A DNA stretch of 64,000 nucleotides from DATJMJ01 sp035503915 (GTDB lineage: Bacteria; Actinomycetota; Acidimicrobiia; Acidimicrobiales; Palsa-688), in assembly GCA_035503915.1 (NCBI GenBank), contig DATJSU010000010.1, forward strand, positions 1-64,000, written 5' to 3'. Positions 58,300 to 64,000 of the stretch are shown here, in pieces. The notes beneath the pieces were generated by a model. The model was not told the DNA's origin. It ran no database searches and saw nothing but the letters and a program-made list of their open reading frames with translations. Each line of letters opens with the position of its first letter. Position 1 is the first letter of the stretch. Both the position numbers and the translations under genes were made by a program.

Positions 58300-60941
58300 C
58301 TCTCCCGCTGGTTCAGGGCGTCCTCGAGGGCAGCGCGCAGCAAAGGCGCGATGCGCTCCCTGAATGCAAGGTTGACCTTGAGCCGCTCGCGCGCCTGGCG
58401 CAACTTGAGCTCGCCGCGGGGCAGCGGGTGGGCGTCGAGCCAGGCAAGGGCCCGATCAGCTGCCGCATGGCTGGTACCGGCGAGGCCCGGCAAGGCCTCG
58501 AGCATGCGGTGGATGCTGTTCGCGGGCCAGCGTCGCTGCATCTCCTCCCAGTGGGCCTCGATGGCCTCCCATGCGAGCACCGAGCCTTCCCGTTTGCCGA
58601 GGATGGACATGAGAAGGTACGGGGCGTCCTGGTTGCGGACCTCCCCGGAAAAGGTGAGCTCGATTGAACGGCTCAAAAGGGCCCCATTGCTGAAGCCACC
58701 CAGGGACTGCAAGTAACGAACCTCGTCCTGAGGCGTAGCTGCGTCTTTGTAATGGCAGTAGAGCACCGACCATTCCTCGTCCCCTCCTGCGCTCGCGACC
58801 ACCTGGGCGACCGCAGTCGCTAGGTCCGGTGGGAGGGGCGCTTCTCCCGCGTCGGCGAGCGCGAGGCGCTTGCGAGCCTCGGTTCGCACCGCATCGTCGC
58901 TCCCGAGCGTGCCTAAGAGCGTTACCAGCCGAGCTCGCAGGCGAGCCTGCTGAGGGCTTTCGCCACTTGCCCCATTTCCACCAAGGCGTTGGCCCTGGCC
59001 CCGAGCGCCTTGGGGGTGGATGGCTGGGCCCCAGCCGAGGTCGTCAAAAAGCCCGCCGGCAAGCGCCACCACGAAGCTGTGTAGCCGCTGGCGGTCCTCC
59101 TCGTGCGAGATCAGGTCGAGGAGGCCAAGGCCGCTCGAGATCGCCCACCACACGTCGGGGTCGCGATCATCGCGCAGCGTCCACCACACCTCGAGAGAGC
59201 TTGGCAGTGAGACCAAGCCGGCCACCGTCGTCGCCCACATGTCCGAAACAAGGCTCAAGCGCTCCCGGTTGCTGAGGCCGGTGTGCGACGAGAGCAAGCG
59301 GCCGCGCAGGTCCTCGGAGTAATACGTCCTGTAGACGCCCCAAGCCTCCTCGTTCACCACCAGCCACGTGGGTACGGCCTTGAGCGGCACAGTTGTCGAG
59401 ACGTCCTGCAGGAGCAACTGGTCGTGCTCGACCCCTCCCTCGGCGGTGCCGTACCGCAAGCTCACTGGGACGGCCCAGGTTTGCTCAGCATCAGGTGCGC
59501 CGCCGTCGAGCAAGAAGCGCCGCTGTGAGAGCGTCAGTTCAAAAGGCCCCGTCAACGACGCCGAAACGAGCGGGTGCCCGGGCTGGTCTACCCAGGTGCT
59601 CATCGCGGCACGGATGGGTTGGCCAGAAGCACTTTCGAGGGCGTCCCAGAGATCTGTGACGTCCGTGTTCGAGAAACGGTGCGTGTCCAGGTACAAATTG
59701 AGGCCGCGCCTGAAGGTTTCGTCCCCCAGGTACCGCTCGATCATCCGGAGCACAGAGGCGCCCTTGTCGTAAGTGATGACGTCGAACATGTCGTCAGCTT
59801 CTTCGGGGCGGCCGACCGGGTGCTCGATCGCGCGGCTCGCCCGCAGGCCGTCAGTTGCGAGCGCTGCAGCGCGGTCGACGCCGAAGTTGTCCCAGATCTG
59901 CCAGCGGGGCTCGAACTGGTCGGTTGCCAAGGTTTCCATGAACGTGGCGAAGGCTTCGTTGAGCCATATACCTTCCCACCACCTCATGGTCACAAGGTCC
60001 CCGAACCACATGTGCGCTGTCTCGTGGGCGACGGTCGAGACCACCCGCTGGCGCTCGACTTGGGCGCTGTCTTCGGCTACGAGGAGCGCCGTCTCCCGGT
60101 AAGTGACGAGCCCGACGTTTTCCATTGCCCCGGAAGCAAAGTCGGGGATCGCGATGTGGTCGAGCTTGTCTGCGGGGTACGGCATCGAGAAGTAATTGCG
60201 AAGAAAGCTGAGCGCGTGAGCGGCAGCTCGCTCCGCCAGTGCCGTCAGGGCTCCGCGGCCGGGGACGTAGGCGATGCGCATAGGCACGCCGTCCACGACC
60301 CTTGGGCTCGTCAGCTCGAAAGGCCCGACGATGAACGCGACCAGGTAAGTCGACATTTTGATCGTTTTTGCAAAGCGTGTCCGCCGTTTGCCGTTGCCGA
60401 CGAGCTCCGAGGAAACCTCCCGCGCATTAGAGAGGGCGGTCAAACCGTCATCAGCGACAAGGGTTACTCCGAACGTCGCTTTGAAATCAGGCTCGTCCCA
60501 GCATGGGAAAGCTCTGCGCGCATCGGTCGATTCGAACTGCGTGGAAGCGACCCATTGTTCCTTGCCTGAGGGCGACTTGAACTTGCTCCGGTAAAAGCCG
60601 CGGAGCAGCTCGTTCAGCTTCCCCGTGAACCGCAGGTCCAAGCGGCAATTACCTGGCAGGAGGGGGGTGGGCAAACGAAGGCAGAGCTGCTGTTCCCCAG
60701 GTCGGTAGATAACCTCTGGGACCACGTTCCTACCGTCCGCCATGACCAAAGCCGCACGGTTGATGTCGAGCTCGTTGGCGTTGAGCACGATGTCGCTTGT
60801 CGCCGCCAGCACTCGCAGGTCGATCCCCGCTGCGCCTACGAACGTCGCGCCGGGCAGGTCGGGTTCGATGACCAGCTCGTAGTGCTCGGGCACGACGTCT
60901 CGGGGCAGTCTGTAGGGAGGTCGCTCTGTCACGGGGGCCAC
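58296..60941 (-). CDS. pepN: Aminopeptidase N (M1 family)
   Basis: An 881-residue M1 aminopeptidase, close to the usual size. N-domain with LPRDVVPEHYELVIEPDL and FPCWDEPDFKATF; catalytic domain with the exopeptidase motif GAMEN and the zinc motif HETAHMWFGDLVTMRWWEGIWLNE (in parts HETAHMWFGD and WLNEAFATF), plus ITYDKGASVLRM containing the catalytic Tyr; ERAP1-like C-terminal helical domain. It removes N-terminal residues from peptides in the cytoplasm; no signal peptide. It heads a two-gene operon with the metallophosphoesterase. Confidence 0.93.
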   Translation of the reverse strand: MAPVTERPPYRLPRDVVPEHYELVIEPDLPGATFVGAAGIDLRVLAATSDIVLNANELDINRAALVMADGRNVVPEVIYRPGEQQLCLRLPTPLLPGNCRLDLRFTGKLNELLRGFYRSKFKSPSGKEQWVASTQFESTDARRAFPCWDEPDFKATFGVTLVADDGLTALSNAREVSSELVGNGKRRTRFAKTIKMSTYLVAFIVGPFELTSPRVVDGVPMRIAYVPGRGALTALAERAAAHALSFLRNYFSMPYPADKLDHIAIPDFASGAMENVGLVTYRETALLVAEDSAQVERQRVVSTVAHETAHMWFGDLVTMRWWEGIWLNEAFATFMETLATDQFEPRWQIWDNFGVDRAAALATDGLRASRAIEHPVGRPEEADDMFDVITYDKGASVLRMIERYLGDETFRRGLNLYLDTHRFSNTDVTDLWDALESASGQPIRAAMSTWVDQPGHPLVSASLTGPFELTLSQRRFLLDGGAPDAEQTWAVPVSLRYGTAEGGVEHDQLLLQDVSTTVPLKAVPTWLVVNEEAWGVYRTYYSEDLRGRLLSSHTGLSNRERLSLVSDMWATTVAGLVSLPSSLEVWWTLRDDRDPDVWWAISSGLGLLDLISHEEDRQRLHSFVVALAGGLFDDLGWGPAIHPQGARGQGQRLGGNGASGESPQQARLRARLVTLLGTLGSDDAVRTEARKRLALADAGEAPLPPDLATAVAQVVASAGGDEEWSVLYCHYKDAATPQDEVRYLQSLGGFSNGALLSRSIELTFSGEVRNQDAPYLLMSILGKREGSVLAWEAIEAHWEEMQRRWPANSIHRMLEALPGLAGTSHAAADRALAWLDAHPLPRGELKLRQARERLKVNLAFRERIAPLLRAALEDALNQRER

Positions 60942-61002
60942 CCTAGGGGCCGATAGGCCTTTGCGCCATTATTAGGCCCCGCGAGCCGGCTGGTAGCTGC
61001 CC

Positions 61003-61707
61003 TCAGTTGTCGGTGCTTTCCGGCGGTGGCAAGTACTCGAGAGGCAAGTCTGCGAGCCGCACGAGCGTCGACGCAAGCCAAGTCCCAAGCGTGTTCAGGC
61101 TCGCCTCGGCCGCAGCGCTCAGTTGGCGCGTCGTCGCGAGGTACGGCCGAAGGCCCTCGGCCGGGTTCAAGCGCTGTGCGGCGGCCCCGGGGAACAGGCT
61201 TGCTTCTTTCCCCTCTGGCTCGGCCTGTGCCGGCGCCGGGATGCGGTAGCTGCCTTCGTAGGCCACCTCCACCGCGACCTCCGAAGCGGCCCCCTCCTCT
61301 TCGAGAGCCTCCTCGAGTACCGGCGACGAACGGGTGAGGCGGTCACAACCTATTTCTGGGCTCTCCTCGGGGAGCACAGAGAGCACCATCCCCAGCGGCG
61401 GCCTCTTGGCCAGGCGCTGGGCTCTGAAGACGATCTCGATGCCGATCTCGGGCGGATCTTCGACTGTCTCGCCCATGGTCAGGCTGCGCCAAGCCGACTG
61501 GCTCCAGGTCTGCCAGTCCAGGCTCAGGTCGGCTGTTACGCGAGGGGGGTCGCCGTCGCCGGGGAGGCTGACCGTCGTCTCCCAGACTATGTCGCCTGTG
61601 AGGAGGTCAAAGACAAGGCGGTCATCCTGCCCAGGTCTTTCGAGGAGGCTCGCATCGAGGGCGGCTCTTACGGCCGCCACGGTGTCCAAGAACAAGTGGT
61701 CAAGCAT
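61003..61707 (-). CDS. Conserved-looking hypothetical protein
   Basis: About 234 residues from ATG 61707 (GGAGG four bases upstream); a longer start at 61797 would overlap the ychF region and is not favoured. The sequence has a helical start (MLDHLFLDTVAAVRAALDASL), a beta-rich middle (DRLVFDLLTGDIVWETTVSLPG, VTADLSLDWQTWSQSAWRSL) and an acidic C-terminal part. No family recognised. It is divergent from ychF, so they share a promoter region of about 90 bases. Confidence 0.6.
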   Translation of the reverse strand: MLDHLFLDTVAAVRAALDASLLERPGQDDRLVFDLLTGDIVWETTVSLPGDGDPPRVTADLSLDWQTWSQSAWRSLTMGETVEDPPEIGIEIVFRAQRLAKRPPLGMVLSVLPEESPEIGCDRLTRSSPVLEEALEEEGAASEVAVEVAYEGSYRIPAPAQAEPEGKEASLFPGAAAQRLNPAEGLRPYLATTRQLSAAAEASLNTLGTWLASTLVRLADLPLEYLPPPESTDN

Positions 61708-61799
61708 CCGGCCTCCAGCACCCCTGTCGTCCCGACAGTACCGCAGCGCAGGTCGCCGGTGACTGGGGGTGCCGAGCGCCGACTGTACCCTGGTCACCC

Positions 61800-62876
61800 G
61801 TGGAACGGATCGGCCTCGTGGGCCTGCCCAACTCTGGCAAGTCGAGCCTTTTCAACGCCCTCACCGGAGGCAATGCCCTGGTTGCGGCCCATCCTTTTTC
61901 CACGACCGAGACCAGCGTCGGGATAGCCCAGGTACCCGACCACCGCCTCGACGCGCTTGCCAAGATGAGCGCCTCCCGAAAGGTCGTGCACGCGGCCGTC
62001 GAGCTTGTCGACATAGCCGGCCTCGTGTCGGGGTCATCGGCGGGAGAGGGGCTCGGGAACCGCTTCTTGGCGGGGATCAGGGAGGCCGATGCCATCTGCC
62101 TCGTCCTGCGGGCTTTCGAAGACCCCAGCGTGCCGGGCGGCTCCGACCCGAGCGAGGACCTCGGGACTTTGGAGCTCGAACTGGTGCTCGCAGATCTTGC
62201 AAGTGCCGAGGCCCAGCTGGAGCGGCGCCGGAAAGCGGCAAAACAGGACCGCTCGCTCGAGGGGCAAGTCGCAGCGCTGGGGAAGGCTCACCAGTTCCTT
62301 GCCGACGGTGCCCCGCTCTACCGCGCAGCTCTCAGCATCGAGGAGCGTGAACAGCTCCGGCCCTTTTTCATGCTGACCAACAAACCTGTCCTCGCTGTCG
62401 TCAACCTGGGCGAGGACGCTGTTGGCGACGATGCGGGGGCCAGCAAAGCGGTGGCGGACGAGCTTGCCGGCGCCGGAGAGGTGCTTGGAGTGAGCGTCCG
62501 GTTGGAGGCTGAGGCTGCCCAGCTTCCGGAGGCCGACCGGGCTGAACTGCTCCAAGGACTTGGCCTGGGAGAGGGCGCGCTGCCCCGGGTCGCACAAGCC
62601 GCTTACCGCCTTCTCGGCCGGCGGACGTTCTTCACTACTGGGGACAAGGAAAGTCGCGCCTGGACATTTCGCGCCGGGGCAAAGGCGCCTGAGTGTGCCG
62701 GCGTGATCCACTCGGACCTGCAACGTGGTTTTATCCGGGCCGAGGTTGTCCATTGGGACGAGCTGCTCGGGCTCGGCTCCTGGGCGGCGGCGCGCGATGC
62801 CGGCAAGTTGCGCGTCGAGGGCAAGGAGTACGAGGTCACTGACGGCGATGTCATCGAGATCCGCTTCAACGTCTGA
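61800..62876 (+). CDS. ychF: YchF/Ola1-type ribosome-associated ATPase
   Basis: A 358-residue Obg-family P-loop protein (363 in E. coli). Walker A is GLPNSGKSSLFNALTG (the usual Val and Thr are Ser), followed by HPFSTTETSVGIAQVPD, VDIAGLVSGSSAGEGLGNRFL with G3 in VDIAGL, and the NxxE-type base-recognition region LAVVNLGED that gives ATP preference. The C-terminal TGS domain (FFTTGDKESRAWTFRAGAKAPECAG, in part) is complete. It binds ribosomes and regulates stress responses. The adjoining rsmI gene overlaps its end by 29 bases. GTG 61800 start. Confidence 0.92.
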   Translation: MERIGLVGLPNSGKSSLFNALTGGNALVAAHPFSTTETSVGIAQVPDHRLDALAKMSASRKVVHAAVELVDIAGLVSGSSAGEGLGNRFLAGIREADAICLVLRAFEDPSVPGGSDPSEDLGTLELELVLADLASAEAQLERRRKAAKQDRSLEGQVAALGKAHQFLADGAPLYRAALSIEEREQLRPFFMLTNKPVLAVVNLGEDAVGDDAGASKAVADELAGAGEVLGVSVRLEAEAAQLPEADRAELLQGLGLGEGALPRVAQAAYRLLGRRTFFTTGDKESRAWTFRAGAKAPECAGVIHSDLQRGFIRAEVVHWDELLGLGSWAAARDAGKLRVEGKEYEVTDGDVIEIRFNV

Positions 62877-63570
62877 CGGCGCCGGGGGAGCCGAAGGGCG
62901 CCTGGTCCTTGTCTCGACGCCGATCGGCAACCTGGGTGACCTCTCGCCTCGCGCTGTCTCCTCGCTTGCGGCCGCCGACTACTTGTACTGCGAAGACACT
63001 CGCCGGGCCATGAAGCTGCTGAGCCATGCCCGGATAACCGGCCCCCGCCTCGTGGCCCACCACCGCTTCAACGAGGCGGCGACAACGAGCGCGGCTCTCG
63101 AGCGCCTCAAGTCTGGTTCGGTGATAGCTCTGGTTACTGACGCGGGGACGCCGCTTGTTAGCGACCCTGGTGCGAGGCTCGTTCGTGCTGCCATCGCAGC
63201 CGGGTTCCAGGTAGAGGCGGTGCCTGGGCCCTCAGCAGCACTTACCGCGCTGGTCGTGTCCGGTTTGGCGACGGAGCGTTGGTGCTTCGAGGGTTTCATA
63301 CCTCGCCAGGGCCGCCGGCGCGCCGACCGCCTTTGCGCAGTCGCTTCGGAAACGGAGCGCGCGGTCGTGATTTTCGAGTCCCCTTTCAGGGCTCAGCGCC
63401 TGCTCGATGACTTGGTGGCTGCGTGCGGAGAAGTGAGGCCCGCAGCCGTCTGCCGTGAGCTGACCAAGCTCCACGAAGAGGTTTGGCGCGGGCCGCTTGG
63501 AGAGCTTGCCGAACGCGCCCGGAACGCAAGGCCGCGGGGCGAGTACGTCGTCGTAGTGGGGCCGCGATAA
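62848..63570 (+). CDS. rsmI: 16S rRNA 2'-O-ribose C1402 methyltransferase
   Basis: A 240-residue RsmI with LVLVSTPIGNLGDLSPRAV, YCEDTRRAMKLL, HHRFNEAA, LVTDAGTPLVSDPGARLV, VPGPSAALTALVVSGL and the C-terminal RELTKLHEEVWRGPLGEL: the tetrapyrrole-methylase fold that methylates C1402 of 16S rRNA. It is about 45 residues shorter than E. coli RsmI and lacks the C-terminal helix-turn-helix. ATG 62848 lies inside ychF; the first ~16 residues are non-conserved. A hairpin follows the gene, then metG. Confidence 0.92.
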   Translation: MSSRSASTSDGAGGAEGRLVLVSTPIGNLGDLSPRAVSSLAAADYLYCEDTRRAMKLLSHARITGPRLVAHHRFNEAATTSAALERLKSGSVIALVTDAGTPLVSDPGARLVRAAIAAGFQVEAVPGPSAALTALVVSGLATERWCFEGFIPRQGRRRADRLCAVASETERAVVIFESPFRAQRLLDDLVAACGEVRPAAVCRELTKLHEEVWRGPLGELAERARNARPRGEYVVVVGPR

Positions 63571-63573
63571 AAG

Positions 63574-63600
63574 AGCCCACCCCCCGAACGGGCGTGGGCT
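63574..63600 (+). terminator. Stem-loop after rsmI
   Basis: AGCCCAC (63574-63580) pairs with GTGGGCT (63594-63600) around a C-rich/G-rich inner segment that can add a few more pairs. It starts four bases after the rsmI stop and lies 26 bases ahead of the metG start. No T-run, so full termination is doubtful; it may separate rsmI and metG expression. Confidence 0.5.
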
Positions 63601-63625
63601 GAGCGCGTCCCTGTACCCTGGGCGG

Positions 63626-64000
63626 GTGCCTCGGTTTTACGTCACGACACCGATCTATTACGTGAACGATGCCCCCCATATCGGGCATGCCTATACAACT
63701 GTGACGGCAGACGCATTAGCGCGCTGGCACAGGTTGGTGGGCGACGAGGTGATGTTCCTCACCGGGACCGACGAGCACGGGCTCAAAGTGAAACGCTCGG
63801 CGGAGGCCAACGGCCTGACGCCCGAGGAGCAAGCCGACCGCTACAGCGCTCGGTTCCGGGCTACTTGGCAATTGCTCGATATCTCCAACGACGACTTCAT
63901 CCGCACGACCGAGCCACGCCACCATAAGGCTGTCCAGGCACTTATGCAGGCCGCGTACGACAACGGTTGGATCACGCCCGGCATCTACGAAGGCCTTTAC
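63626..64000 (+). CDS. metG: Methionyl-tRNA synthetase, N-terminal part (continues past the window)
   Basis: The first 125 residues from GTG 63626 read FYVTTPIYYVNDAPHIGHAYTTV with the class I HIGH motif, then FLTGTDEHGLKVKRSAEANG, the standard MetRS opening. MetRS charges tRNA-Met. The ychF-rsmI-metG order is part of a common bacterial housekeeping neighbourhood (metG often precedes a TatD-type DNase and rsmA). Confidence 0.95.
   Translation, partial: MPRFYVTTPIYYVNDAPHIGHAYTTVTADALARWHRLVGDEVMFLTGTDEHGLKVKRSAEANGLTPEEQADRYSARFRATWQLLDISNDDFIRTTEPRHHKAVQALMQAAYDNGWITPGIYEGLY

Overview
The window is GC-rich (roughly two thirds G+C by eye) actinobacterial chromosome. GTG and TTG starts, 4-nt stop/start overlaps, AAGGAGG-type ribosome sites, a Mycobacterium-like RpiB, a large-type NAD-glutamate dehydrogenase and a possible mycothiol-dependent-enzyme tail all fit Actinomycetota. 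A deep-branching lineage such as Acidimicrobiia is my guess from protein style and cannot be proved here. No rRNA, tRNA, CRISPR array, insertion sequence or phage gene was recognised.

Layout. 1-4200: tail of an unknown gene, a flavodiiron-type metallo-beta-lactamase-fold protein, an HtrA-like membrane protease, a frameshifted small secreted protein and a VapBC-type toxin-antitoxin pair. 4200-12400: small accessory operons (ArsR + SRPBCC + DHFR-like; MerR + ABC-2 exporter), an orphan MalG-type permease, an alpha/beta hydrolase, a VOC protein, a DUF1801 protein and a methyltransferase. 12500-14550: a CcdC-like membrane protein, then a decay zone with the C-terminal half of an ABC-2 permease and an internally deleted, frameshifted KdpD N-terminus. 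14555-15304: an AqpZ-like water channel.

15389-26942 is a block of ten genes on the plus strand. The first five are an ABC-2 exporter (ATPase, two permeases), an exported protein and a zinc-ribbon-like protein. The next five are the most unusual part: a soluble histidine kinase whose N-terminus is a complete sugar-importer ABC ATPase followed by GAF-like domains, its OmpR/KdpE-type response regulator, then a xylose/ribose-type importer (binding protein, single-domain ATPase, permease). The kinase ATPase closely resembles the transporter ATPase, which suggests that transport and signalling are physically coupled.

27005-38962 is a carbohydrate locus. A LacI-family regulator and an SDR enzyme diverge from a binding protein, two MalF/MalG-type permeases, a GH42 and a GH2 beta-galactosidase, followed by xylose isomerase. 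The divergent promoter carries two near-perfect copies of the 14-bp CelR/CebR operator. Both binding-protein genes in the window are followed by a strong RNA hairpin before their membrane components. Nearby metabolic genes (YghZ-like aldo/keto reductase, altronate/galactarate-type dehydratase, RpiB) fit sugar catabolism.

38959-49603 holds a YceI protein with a His-rich repeat tail, an OmpR-type two-component system, a DUF4349 membrane protein, a prolyl oligopeptidase and an RsbW-like ATP-binding protein. 49737-64000 is mostly housekeeping: NAD-glutamate dehydrogenase lacking the usual long N-terminus, rpiB, a MenC-like enzyme, xseA/xseB, a metallophosphoesterase, aminopeptidase N, a conserved unknown, ychF, rsmI and the start of metG.
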